DNA from: Eumeta japonica
Taxonomy: Eukaryota; Arthropoda; Insecta; Lepidoptera; Psychidae
Reading direction: 5' to 3'
Assembly (NCBI GenBank): GCA_005406025.1
Contig: BGZK01000079.1
Coordinates: 310,001-374,000, forward strand
DNA length: 64,000 bases
The notes below the pieces were generated by a model that saw only the letters and a program-made list of their open reading frames with translations, was not told the DNA's origin and searched no databases. Each line of letters begins with the position of its first letter. Position 1 is the stretch's first letter. The position numbers and the translations under genes are program-made. Positions 11,275-21,699 of the stretch are shown here, one piece after another.

Positions 11275-11460
11275 TTGGTGACTTCTAGACGAGAAACTCA
11301 CCGTATTCAAGGCCTGGTTTATCTTTTCACCTTGCAAGGTAGTGGGCAAGCTGCCTTGTGGTACACTCCCGAGAAAATCACCGTACCCAAGGCTTGGTTT
11401 ACGGGTTCAACTTGCTTAGTACTTGCAAGTTACCTTGAATACATTCTAGAAGTCTTCCTT
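11275..11460 (+). repeat. imperfect ~80-bp tandem duplication after the minisatellite
   Basis: Two related units: ACTCACCGTATTCAAGGCCT with a TTGCAAGGTAG segment, then ATCACCGTACCCAAGGCTTG with ACTTGCAAGTTACCTTG. It lies inside the LTR-like unit. The 92-codon frame spanning it (11275-11553) has no known motif. Confidence 0.6.
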
Positions 11461-11784
11461 TTTTACTTTTCAGCTTCCTTTCAGAGTCTAGTTGGATTTC
11501 AGCTACGAGAGACTTCACTGAATCCAGAGGTTATTACAACCACACGCAATTGAGTGTCCAGAGGGTTAACTTCAAGAGAGTATTATTGTCCACTGCCTAT
11601 ATTTCGTGATCATAAGGTGATAATCGTATTTGTGTGTTCAAATCATTAACTTATAACTTTAATTTTGTAAATTGAATTTGTGATAAATAAATCTAAGAAA
11701 AACGGACTCTCTACCTCTTATCTTTTAACAAAGCTATTATACATGGGATACGACAAGTAAACAACTTAATCCTTTACAACCAAA

Positions 11785-12050
11785 CCGCAGACCCTCGAAT
11801 CTGCCTCTCTACTACAAATCTCTATCCAAATGATCGAATATTGATTCCAGAGGATTGACAGATATCGAACACGTAAGCAAGAGTTATTTATTTTTATAAT
11901 AATTGTAGAATTAACAATTTAACTTTTGGCGGAATAAGATAATTCTTAAAATGAATAACACTTGTTTGGGTGTTCGATCTCTGTCAATCCTCTGGAATCA
12001 ATATTCGATCATTGGACAAGAGGCAGATTCGAAGTCAGTGGAGCTTACTG
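11785..12050. mobile_element. palindromic Penelope-element 3' fragment
   Basis: Two inverted copies of the same ~120-bp sequence meet near 11905. The left copy carries TCCAGAGGATTGACAGATAT and the right copy its complement CTGTCAATCCTCTGGAATC. Both match the terminal part of the Penelope-like element at 15530-17644. No RT or GIY-YIG coding lies between them. It sits in the Helitron between the LTR-like unit and the helicase part. Confidence 0.75.
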
Positions 12051-12054
12051 CTGC

Positions 12055-13850
12055 AACAAGCTCACTATGGATTTCCGCGAACACCTCACACAATACAAGG
12101 ACGAGTCTACACAGTGCATCCAAAACGCTGAATGTTTCTATCTACGTTTATTACTTCACACTATTCGTGGCCCAACGTGTTTGGTAAATCTAAAAACTGA
12201 CAATGGTTACATTTGTGAGACATATCGCGAAGCACGTCAAAGATTGGGTCTACTAGAAAACGATAATCATTGGGAGTTAACTATGAATGAAGCAGCCCAA
12301 ACGGCAACAGCAAATTAAATTCGTGAGCTATTCGCAATTATATTACAATATGAAATCCTTCTAGTCAAAATCGACTATGGCTAAAATATCAAGAATAAAT
12401 GAGTGATAATATTTTGGCTGAACTACGACAACAAAACTCGGACTTAGAAATTAATTTTAATGAAGAAATTCTTAACAAAGTTTTGATATTTATTGAAGAT
12501 AAACATTTAGTAATATCTAACCAAACGTTAATACTACTATAAGTTCAATCTCCTAAACGAAGTCAATAGAAAGCTATGAACAGTGAATTTTTAAGAGAAA
12601 CAAATTACAATATCGACGAATTGAGGCTTTACATAACAAACTCTTATTAATTGAGAGTCAACAACAAGTATATGATATAATAATGGATTATTATAAACAA
12701 CAGCAAGATAATATAACATTTTTAGACGCACCTGATAGCACCGGGAAAACATTTATGATAAATTTAATTCTAGCTGAAATCCGGGCAAATAAAGAAATTG
12801 TTCTTTATGTGATATCACAAAATCATCAGCACGTGGACAAATATTGAAACAGTGCAAAGCCATTAGAAGCACAAGGGCCTATAGAAATCATTATAAGCAC
12901 GCAATAGAACACTTCAAGATTTACCCGACAACACAAATGTAATGGGAGGTTTATTGTTAATGCTATCAGATGATTTTCGTCAAACGCTGTCATTACGAAA
13001 TCAATACCGGCGAATGAAATTAAAGTTTGCTTAAAAAAATCGGTCATCTGGAAACACGTAAAAATAATTAAATTAACAACAAATGTGAGAACGCAAATTT
13101 CAGGAGATCAAAGACACGAAAATTTTCTGAAAAACTTTCTACAAATAGAAGAGAGCACCTGTCCAATAAACAAAAATACTGGCCAAATCACATTAACTAA
13201 TTAGTTATGTAAGTTTTTGAAATACCAGAACAATTTTTAAATGAATGTATTGTTGAAAATAATACCAATTCAGAATGGTTACGTAAACGAATTATTCTAG
13301 CCATGAAGAACGACATTGCCAACGGCATCAACATCATTCAGGAAATGATTCCGGAAGAAGACAAAATCTTCTGTCAATAGATACAATGACCGATGAACAA
13401 GAAAGCATCAATTTCCCTACTGAATTTTTAAATTCTTTTAATGTTCCAGGAATACCATTACGCTGTCTTAAGTTTAAAGTTTGTTCACTAATTATTTTAT
13501 TACGAAATCTGAACTCACCGAAACTGTGTAAGGACGAGACTCTGCATCAAACAGCTAAAAATAACATCGTTGAAGCCGGAACATGACTGGTAAAGTAGAA
13601 GGACAGATAGTACTTATACTGCGGACACCTCTAATATCAGATGGATTGCCCTTTACTTTAAAACGCTTACAATTCCCGGTGAAGTTAACTTACAACATAA
13701 CTATCAACAAAGCACATAGCCAAACATTTCAATACTGTGGCGTTAACTTAAAAGAATTCTGCTTTGCGCGCAGTCAATTATATGTCGATAGCCGCGAGTA
13801 GGATCGTCTCGAAATTTGTTCATTTACAATCCAAACGATAAAACTATAAA
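12055..13850 (+). pseudogene. Helitron C-terminal Rep region and Pif1-type helicase
   Basis: Translation resumes with FYLRLLLHTIRGPT, a YREARQRLGLLENDNHW block and ELFAI, all conserved between the Rep and helicase parts of Helitrons. Walker A reads FLDAPDSTGKTF (canonical DAPGGTGKT) near 12720-12755. A VWKHVKIIKLTTNVRT-like block follows (13040-13090), then NFPTEFLNSFNVPGIP and LLRNLN...KLC (13400-13540), and finally PFTLKRLQFPVKLTYNITIN and KAHSQT near 13650-13730 with SQLYVDSRE. The last block corresponds to helicase motif VI (canonical QLYVACSR). Multiple stops and frame changes occur throughout and the segment between Walker A and the later motifs is shortened. The predicted original role was DNA unwinding during rolling-circle transposition. 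Confidence 0.87.
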
Positions 13851-14205
13851 AGTAGTCTATAAACAAGTATTGTGAATAGAAATTAAAAAATACGTGACTA
13901 AAATAAAAAGTGTAAATATATAATATAATATGTTACATGTGTATGCATTTGTTATATGTATAATATAACATGCAAATAATTGTAGAAATAAAACATAAAT
14001 TTTCCATTTCCTAAGTTGTTTTTTTTTATTTTAACTTATAATTATTTCAATTCGTGAATTACTTTATCAACTTGATATACTCTATATAAACTGTATGTTT
14101 AATGGTCAATTAAGTCTCTCAATATCTAAGACAGAAATATATAATATCTACGTTAAAAAATGGATCCATAAATATTTTTATACCGTTAAACATGCTATGT
14201 ATTTC

Positions 14206-14235
14206 AACCCGAACAACGCCGGGTTTCCCTGCTAG
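14206..14235 (+). terminator. Helitron 3' terminal hairpin and CTAG end
   Basis: AACCCG at 14206-14211 pairs with CGGGTT at 14220-14225, followed by TCCCTG and CTAG at 14232-14235, with T next. A short GC stem about 10 bp before a CTRR end is the Helitron transposition terminator. Confidence 0.85.
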
Positions 14236-14236
14236 T

Positions 14237-15180
14237 TCTCTGTAATACTAAAAAACGACAGATATTATTATCTTTAAATAAATTCGTTTGTCTGTGTGAT
14301 GATCTATTTGATATTTTTGCTTAATTGCGTAATATTTACGCAATGAGAAAGATTGCGTAATTAATATACGAGTAAATTAAGGAAGTCAATAACCGTGTGG
14401 TTCAAATTATAGAATAATGTTAGGCAACATTTATGAAAGTTATAGCACATCATAAATTACGTTTATGACGGATACTTGAGCTAAAATACGTATGCGCCGC
14501 TAGTCGCTGCCTACGACAGTTCAGGTAAGCCGCGTAATGAAACAAAATAGAATCATTAGTTGCGTGTCCCTACACAGCAAACGGATAGCCTTGATAGCCT
14601 TATCTTTTATTTCATCCATAGTGTTCGTAATTAGCATTGGGTGTGGTTGCTTAAAACCTATTGCTATTATTCGCATAAAAAACATTCATGTTTAGGGTAG
14701 TTTACTGATATTTAGAATATTATATTTGTTGATGAATTATGTAAGCTGACTAGAGATGATGATAAAAGTGAAATCAAAATCAGATAAAAGAACATTGAAC
14801 TTTAAATCATCAAAAATATTATGCCATCTTTCTTTTGCAAAACGGAGTTTAACATTATTGTATATGGCGCTAGTAAACAATGACGTTATTGGGTACTAGT
14901 GCTTTCTCTTTCTATTTAGCTATTTAAAAAAGTCATTACCCAGTTATTTTTAAGGTTATCATAAAAAGAATTTCACTACACTCCTACACAAATAATAAAA
15001 CCTTAAATAAAGTAATATAAAAAATAGTAATTACTTAAAACATAAATTCAAAGATATATATTTTTAAGTTAATTTAGAAACGTACAAAATAGATAAAAAT
15101 CAAACTTTCGCTACTTGCGAACGAACACTGGTATAAAATTTAAATAATCTGCTTCAAAAAAACGCTATAGTTTATCGCTG
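14237..15180. other. unassigned AT-rich DNA
   Basis: No gene or clear element. The 14500-14580 part is less AT-rich. TATGGCGCTAG at 14864-14874 is a partial CTCF-like word only. Confidence 0.3.
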
Positions 15181-15189
15181 CCGTTTATC

Positions 15190-15400
15190 ATCGTGCAAAT
15201 TCGAAGGCGCCGCCGCCACCGTCGTCGGCCGTCGCCACGACTCTCAGGACGCCGCCGCCGTCGCCGGCCGTCGCCACGACCCCCGGGACGCCGCAGCCAT
15301 TATCTGAAGCGTTTTTCATTCGCCGTCGCGCTCTCCTGAACCACAAGCGCCTCACCGCCCGAGCGCGGCGCGCGACCATCGGACGTCCTATGACCGAGTA
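15190..15400. repeat. GC-rich imperfect tandem repeat, coding potential unclear
   Basis: A unit of about 42 bp containing GGCCGTCGCCACGAC and GGACGCCGC is repeated twice (15225-15300) in a CpG-rich block. All three plus frames stay open through the repeat. One gives a Pro/Ala/Thr-rich stretch (PPPPSSAVATTLRTPPPSP) that continues to a stop near 15402. The minus strand has a 63-codon Arg/Gly-rich frame. This may be a host exon or a GC island; nothing decides between them. Confidence 0.3.
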
Positions 15401-15529
15401 GAAGCTTAGACTGCCTGAGTAAATAGACGCAACACGAGCTTTATTAATCTTGCCATTACAACTACACCGTACGTAGTAAAATTTATTGTATTGTATGAGG
15501 TGTTAATTCGCGGAAATCCATAGTAGACG

Positions 15530-16158
15530 CTTGTCTGCAACATGCATTAACATGCAGCATGCAACCCACTGCTGACCTCGAATCTGCCTCTCCACTACGA
15601 ATCTCTATCCAAATGATTGAATATTGATTCCAGAGGATTGACAGATATCGAACACCTAAGCAAGTGTTATTTATTATTATAATTATCTAATTCCGCCAAC
15701 TATTAAATTGTTTAGTTCTACGTACGTTTCATGCCAACAAGGCACATCCTCAGGAAATTGCCGACAGTCACATCCACCAGGGTGCAAGGAGCGTTAAAAC
15801 AACCAACACAACCTCGTTAGACAGGCCGCTGTCATGCAATGGTCAAAGAGCGACGAAAACATTATTAAGACAGCCACAGATCACCACCGATAGACATGCT
15901 TGTCAAATGTCACAGACTAACCATCACCAACATTACCCAAGTAGTTACAGGCAAGCGTCCAATAATGGCGATTTATAAACGTCAATTTGGTCGTTGAGCA
16001 TATTATTATTATCTTTATGTTTTAAAATTTCAAGGATTCCAAAACATTCAAACGTAACCCCTTCTCACACATGCAAGACATCGAATTTGTGATCATTATT
16101 AAGCTTATGACCGGTTTCTAATAGATGTTTAGCAAAATGGGATCTGTCTGATTTATTA
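15530..16158. repeat. left inverted arm of the Penelope element
   Basis: Matches 17031-17644 in reverse complement with scattered substitutions and small indels. It includes the C-terminal GIY-YIG coding region and the 3' untranslated part, from CTTGTCTGCAACATGC to TCTGTCTGATTTATTA. Confidence 0.9.
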
Positions 16159-17030
16159 TTTTTAAAGGCCGAAATATGTTCTTTATATCTTTTTAAAGCA
16201 ACGTCCGGTTTGTCCTATATATATTGATTTACAGTCATCACAAGTTAATTTATAAATTCCAGATTTTTATTATTGTGTAATTTATCTTTATTGTTACATA
16301 AAGTTTTCAAATTATTATTTGTTTTAAAGGCCGTATAAATATTATGTTTTTTAATAATCTTGAAATTTTCTCCGAAATTGTACCAAAATATGTCAAACTA
16401 GCTATATATTTCTTTTGATCTTTAGATTGTGTTGGATAGATACTTTTCTTTATAATACTTTTTGTTTTTATTAATGAGTCCATCAATACATTTTTACTAT
16501 ATCCGTTTGCCAATGCTATACTGTAAATGGTATTTAATTCTAAAAGAAATTATGATTATTAAGGGTATGGTGAATAACCGATGTATCATTGATTTATAAG
16601 CCATAATTTGTGTTGCCATGGATGACAAGAAGAAATGGGTATTGTAATATCTGTGCATGGGTTTTCTATATATTTTAAATTCATGTCTATTATTTTTTCT
16701 GGTTAAGGTCAAATCTAAAAATTTATAGAATTGTTTGTTCTTCCTCTAGTTTAAATTGAATTTTTAGGGTGTATGCCATTAATATAATTTTGAAACAGAT
16801 CTAATTCTATTGAATTACCCATAACACATAATAATATCGTCCACATATCTAAAATAATACAGGATATTATTATTGTTTACTATGTGCTTAATTTCGAATT
16901 CATCCATAAAATTTCGGCCATTAATGGACTTAAAGGTGAACCCATAGCTAGACCTTCTTTTGTATATAAAATTGATTATTATAACGGAAATAATTTTGAT
17001 TCATGCACAATTCTGTTAATTTTATCAGTA
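16159..17030 (-). pseudogene. Penelope RT (palm) and GIY-YIG endonuclease core
   Basis: Reading the minus strand from about 17030 downwards: EGLAMGSPLSPLMAEI (16910-16958) is the RT GLPMGSPLSP motif; FRYVDDIIMCYG (16815-16853) is the catalytic palm with both Asp intact; FLDLTLTRKNNRHEFKIYRK (about 16655-16720) is the Penelope RT continuation. A NGYSKN segment follows, then GIYKLTCDDCKSIYIGQTGR at 16201-16261, the GIY...YIG nuclease motif with its following Gly-Arg; the CDDC pair is typical of Penelope nucleases. Downstream, a HFAKHLLE-like helix extends into the left arm. Fingers and the N-terminal domain are absent, and stops and frameshifts (for example near 16895) interrupt the frame. The RT would copy RNA primed at a nick made by the nuclease. 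The copy is not functional. Confidence 0.87.
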
Positions 17031-17644
17031 TAATAAATCAGACAGATCCCATTTTTGCTAAACATCTATTAGAAAACCGGTCATTAAGCTTAATGTGATC
17101 ACAAGATGTCCGTATGTGTGAGAGGGGTTACGTTTGAATGTTTTGGAATCCTTGAAATTTTAAAATAATAATAATATGCTCAACGACCAAATTGACGTTT
17201 ATAAATCGCCATTATTGGACGCTTGCCTGTAACTACTTGGGTAATGTTGGTGATGGTTAGTCTGTGACATTTGACAAGCATGTCTATCGGTGGTGATCTG
17301 TGGCTGTCTTAATAATGTTTCGTCGCTCTTTGACCATTGGACAGCGGCCTGTCTAACGAGGTTGTGTTGGTTGTTTTAACGCTCCTTGCACCCTGGTGGA
17401 TGTGACTGTCGGCAATTTCCTGAGGATGTGCCTTGTTGGCATGAAACGTACGTAGAACTAAACAATTTAATAGTTGGCGGAATTAGATAATTATAATAAT
17501 AAATAACACTTGCTTAGGTGTTCGATATCTGTCAATCCTCTGGAATCAATATTCAATCATTTGGATAGAGATTCGTAGTGGAGAGACAGATTCGAGGGTC
17601 AGCGGTGGGTTGCATGCTGCATGTTAATGCATGTTGCAGGCAAG
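17031..17644. repeat. right inverted arm of the Penelope element
   Basis: Reverse complement of 15530-16158; the coding strand of this copy is plus. It contains CAGACAGATCCC...CTAAACATCTATTAG near its inner edge and ends ATGTTGCAGGCAAG. Confidence 0.9.
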
Positions 17645-18081
17645 CCTCTAAAATTTATTGACGCCCGTGAACGTTAGACTGTAAATACTTTGTGTACATT
17701 GCTGCTTTAAGCGTCAATTAATTTGGCCCGGAGAATTTAACTATTGTATATTTGTCAAAACGTTGTAATTATACCAAACTCAACAATGCATGCATCTATG
17801 ATTAATTTAAATATATCTCATACAGAATACCGAATTCAGTATTACCCTAAGTTTATACAGAGTACAGGTGAATATATATCAGCAAGGTTAGGCTACATAT
17901 CAGAATAAGTAGTCTACCTTAACATGATTGTCATATCTGGTATGAAACGTAGCACTTGTAAGGGTATCAACGGAGGCATAAGTCAATTATTTACTACAAT
18001 TCTCTTGTTATAGTGTAATTGTTTTTTGTCCGATTGTTGAGTGGGATTATAACAAATCTCTCACGATCTTTTTATTTAAAA
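17645..18081. other. unassigned DNA
   Basis: Nothing recognised between the Penelope element and a Helitron-like terminus. Confidence 0.3.
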
Positions 18082-18130
18082 CTAGCGTCGCGTTCCGGTT
18101 TCGCACGGGTAGATAGAGCTCTGTGAACCA
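18082..18130 (-). mobile_element. Helitron 3' terminus remnant
   Basis: On the minus strand the sequence ends CCCGTGCGAAACCGGAACGC then GACGCTAG, followed by T (A at 18081 on the plus strand). This is the CTAG-T terminus with the CCCGTGCGAAGCCGG-like stem seen in short lepidopteran Helitrons. The 5' TC end was not located, so its extent into 18130-18700 is unknown. Confidence 0.5.
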
Positions 18131-18139
18131 TTAAATAAG

Positions 18140-20185
18140 ACGAGATTCCCTTCTTGAGTCTCAGTAACCTAGAGCACTCCGTTTCAACTCTATCCAAGTA
18201 CCCAACTATTTGTAGCGGCTACAACACACGTAGTTAATAGTAGGTACGTATTATAAATCAGCCCAATAACATTTTACAGATAGACATTTTACATTAATTT
18301 AAGAATAATTTATAAACAGAGGTATGGCTTGAGAATTAGACGAAAAAGCTATAATTTTGCAATGCTATGTTAAAATTCTTAGTTAAAGTTACGCCACCAA
18401 ATGGCGTCGCGGCAACCCCGAGACAATTGTCTGGCCAAATGCGATGTAGATGTGCTACTCGCTCTCTTCTAACGCCGTATAAGAGGGCGAGTATCACATC
18501 TACCCCAGGATGCACGGCATTATTGGCAGCACTCCTATAGTTGTCACTATTCGGGTTGTGAGTCATGACGGGAAATTCGTTTTGATTTTGGGTGATACAA
18601 TCCACGATTTTGTCCACGATTGTGTTGAAAATTGTCAGTTATGAAACGATCACATTTTAAGTTCTGAGCACTGTCCTACCTGTTATCACATAACATATAA
18701 TGACATGATCACAGGTTAGACATTCCTCAGAAAAAGAGAAGTGCCGTCTCCAACGATAAGAACAAACGTATTTAGGAATCTACTACCACATGTAGTTCTT
18801 CCCAAATTTTGTGCATCAAATTTTAGTAATCTGTTACGAACGGTGTTAGTGCTAATTTCATGTCTTTACCTTCAGACATATCGAAATCTCATACAGACTT
18901 CCATCTTCTATGTTAGTATCTTAAGAGTTAATATTAAAAAATCACTAAAAACGTATTTTTATTTGTAATAATTTATACAAACATTGCTGCCTGCATCACC
19001 AGAAAAACCAGCACTACCCACACTCTCACTCCATATTTATACTCTCTGAGTGATTCAATTTTACCAAATCTTTCTTATTGCTTGCATACGTTATAAAATA
19101 ACTATCTCATTTTCAACTCAGTAGTTTCGCATCTCTTTTGATTGGTCGATCGGTCAAGATTTTTCTTTTTACAACACGAGTATAAAACAAAGACCTTAAT
19201 CCTGGACAAGCGCAGAGAGTTCCTACCCACAGGTCGCTGACAACCCCCCATATTCTTGGTGTTAACTATTAACTAACTGACACTTAATATTATAACTAAT
19301 ATAACTAACACTCAATATTAAAACGTGCATGCTTGTACCCATCATCGTTCTGACGCTGTCATTTGAAGAAGTTAGCGCTCTGTTGTATTTGCGTGCACGC
19401 ATTGTCACGCATACGCATTTATTTGCATGGCTGTTGTTGGCGATTTTTGTAGATACTGTATGTTTTGATGTTACTGTAATGATTTGTAGTAGTAATAGCT
19501 TGTAAGTGTAAATTATGCATGTATAGTTATTAAGAGACAGATATTTGTTAAAGATTTTTATATAAATTATTAATAATTATAAAGTGTATATTATAGGTTG
19601 TAACAACCGTCTAAAATCTAATCTGAATCGTATGAACAGGGTTCCATAGTTTCGCTTTAGTCATCGGTAAGATTAAAATATTGTCTCTTCGTCATTTTTT
19701 TGTGTTTCCCGAAACGATTTGAACACTTAAGGTTTTCGTTATAACCTATAGCATTAATTATGAGCGATGCCCTAGATTCCGCATTTTTTTTCCAAAATTC
19801 TTAGCGTAATAATTTTGAAGATGCGAGACATAATGCTCAAATTTAACATAATTTCTTTTGCATTTTTTAAAGTACGCAAAACAAAATTATAAAAAAAAAC
19901 TTTTGTCATAATAAACCCATTCATGTTCTATATAACATGCAACACTTATTCAAAGCTTTTATAATTTTCTAATTGCCACCCAAAATTAGTACTCAGTTAT
20001 TTTCACTGTAGGACCGTGATTCATTTATCTAATTTTGTACTAAATGCTATATTTTTTGTGCAGTAAGTTCGAAAAAATAGACTGACGAATAAAGATACGA
20101 GAGTGGTCTAATAAAGTTTCTGTTTTTTGTTCGGTCACATGCCAAAAGGTAGAAGGTTTGGAGTCTTCAAGAAAAAAGACTATTC
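18140..20185. other. unassigned DNA
   Basis: No recognised gene. Minus frame 18336-18617 (93 codons) and plus frame 18741-18968 (75 codons) contain no motif I know. Region 18370-18520 is of balanced composition with GGCGTCGCGGCAACCCCGAG and could be part of a repeat. 19350-19440 has GCATGCGTGCACGC-like CpG content. Confidence 0.3.
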
Positions 20186-20270
20186 TGTTGTAAAAGACCG
20201 GCAACGCCTTATTGACTATTAGAGATTATTAATATCCGTAGGTAACGGTGATTGCCAAGTGATCTTCTCA
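20186..20270 (+). repeat. LINE 3' tail fragment (CCGGCAACGC type)
   Basis: AAAGACCGGCAACGCCTTAT, then GGTAACGGTGATTGCCAAGT, resembles the 3' untranslated tail of common lepidopteran non-LTR elements, in which CCGGCAACGCACT is followed by GGCGGCGGTGATCGCTTACC. It is short and diverged. Confidence 0.45.
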
Positions 20271-20837
20271 AAAATTCATTTTCAAATATATTGATAAACT
20301 ATGAGCATCATCCCTCCTTGCAAGTTTTAGTTCCTTTCTCAGTATTTTTTCAGTGTTTAGAACATGTATAAATATTTTTTTGATGTTTTTATAGTTTCGA
20401 TTTTACAGCGAGACACTACACAGTACTTGTAATACAAGTAATTCAATTTAAAATGTAAGAAAACTAACAATTGTCATACACAGACACGATTGTTTCCCAC
20501 GGCGTGACGTCATTCAAGATGCCATATTAGTCTAGAGCGTTCGAGGCAAATTTTAAGTTATTTCATGCCTTAAGCGCGAGCGTAGGTGTGCTTCTACTGT
20601 CGCCTGAAAATCCCGTATAATCACGATAAATAAAACTATTTAACTTTTAAACTTAATTTCTTTTTCAATCTCATCACTAATCGATTGGAAATAACTGTAT
20701 TGAAAATCACAGCTTGACATTGTACCCCTTAGCTGTAATTGAATTTTTTAAATCGCAGTTATTCATGTTTTGATCTGTTATTTCGTTTAAATATCTGAAA
20801 TGGAGATTGAAATGAATGTTTAATGTTTTTGTAATTG

Positions 20838-20852
20838 CCAACAGATGGCGGT
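20838..20852 (-). promoter_or_regulatory. CTCF-like motif
   Basis: CCAACAGATGGCGGT is close to the CTCF core CCASYAGRKGGCRS with one mismatch. The same word, inverted, is the first 18 bp of the LTR-like unit at 10008. It is surrounded by AT-rich DNA with no gene nearby. Confidence 0.3.
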
Positions 20853-20859
20853 AGTAATA

Positions 20860-21690
20860 TTAAAAATAAAACAACTATTTTCGCCGAGGATCAGCTGTAC
20901 GATTTAGTTCAACTGTTTAGCTTTAAGTCGCGCGCGCGGGGTGCCCGGGCTCAAATCTGTCCTAGAATTTGTTTTTTTTTTATTAATTTTTAATTACTTT
21001 CAAACGTTTTAATTAATTCCAAAGTAATTTTTAATGTAATAAGTAATACGTTTACATTAACAACAATTAATGTATAATAATTTTAATTAGTGACTTCGGG
21101 AAAGTTTTGAAGAACTTCAAAAAAAGATTTTTGGTGAAAAGCTCATATATTATCATTAACCTCTAATTTAAATAACATACTTTTGTCACGAGGCATGCAC
21201 ATTTGGTTTTACCAAATTTCTTAATAATATGTACAAAAAATGTCGGTTAACATTTTAAATTTACGCCCAGTTTTTTTTTTTTTTAACGTTAGATGAATAA
21301 TGTGAACATTCGAATTCTTGAATAAAATAGATTTAAGATGTCGTATTATCCATTTCTCAAATTTAGTCACCCAGTCTGCTTCATTGAACAGCTAACTGGA
21401 TTAGACACTACACGCTATAATTATGCTTCTATACTCAAATGCAGGGCCTGTTAGGTCTTGTGTATGTGCGTATTCAGTACATCACTGCACACTCGCTGTC
21501 GTAAAGGCTGAAGCCCCAACCCATAGTACAGTCCATCGACTTTACTAACTACAGTTGTAGGCTCCAGCATTTTGGACGAGTGTACATCGGTGTAAGAACA
21601 GTATATGTTGTTTCGTGCACACCGTACCATAGTGCCGTGTAGTCTGTCTGAAAATACTTTGGTGAAAGTTAATTTATCTGAAAATAGCCC
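20860..21690. other. unassigned DNA
   Basis: AT-rich; a CGCGCGCGGGG block at 20928-20945 is the only unusual composition. No gene or element recognised. Confidence 0.3.
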
Positions 21691-21699
21691 ATTGCGTGA

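Larger units (their letters stand above)
10008..11743 (+). mobile_element. LTR-like unit with internal minisatellite, inserted in the Helitron
   Basis: The unit begins TGTAGCGCCATCTGTTGGC, has a TATATAA box at 10294-10300, a long transcribed-looking segment with a 52-bp tandem array, and an AATAAA-rich end near 11685. It could end at ...TTTTAACA (11730) or ...TTATACA (11743). The latter is followed by TGGGATACGAC, which starts with the TGG expected of a tRNA primer site. Start TG, end CA, promoter and polyadenylation signal suggest one LTR of a retrotransposon whose internal region is lost. No second LTR and no clear target-site duplication were seen, so another element type is possible. It splits the Helitron between its Rep and helicase parts. 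Confidence 0.5.
7721..14235 (+). mobile_element. autonomous Helitron, decayed and interrupted
   Basis: The plus strand carries, in order, the Helitron N-terminal cysteine region, the rolling-circle Rep domain, and a Pif1-type helicase ending in the family's TINKAHSQT and SQLYV blocks. The 3' end has an AACCCG/CGGGTT stem and terminates in CTAG followed by T at 14236, as Helitrons do when inserted between A and T. The coding region is broken by many stops and frameshifts and by two insertions: an LTR-like unit from 10008 and a palindromic Penelope fragment from about 11785. The 5' TC terminus was not identified, so the true start may lie upstream, possibly before the tandem repeat at 6936. Confidence 0.88.
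15530..17644 (-). mobile_element. Penelope-like element with inverted terminal duplication
   Basis: The minus strand encodes a 5'-truncated Penelope-type reverse transcriptase followed by a GIY-YIG endonuclease, the diagnostic order for Penelope-like elements. The element's 3' part (15530-16158) is repeated in inverted orientation at 17031-17644, so the two ends form arms of about 620 bp around a core of about 870 bp. Both ends finish in CTTG...CAAG. Penelope elements are known to carry LTR-like repeats in direct or inverted orientation, and this fits the inverted form. No convincing target-site duplication was found. Confidence 0.88.
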
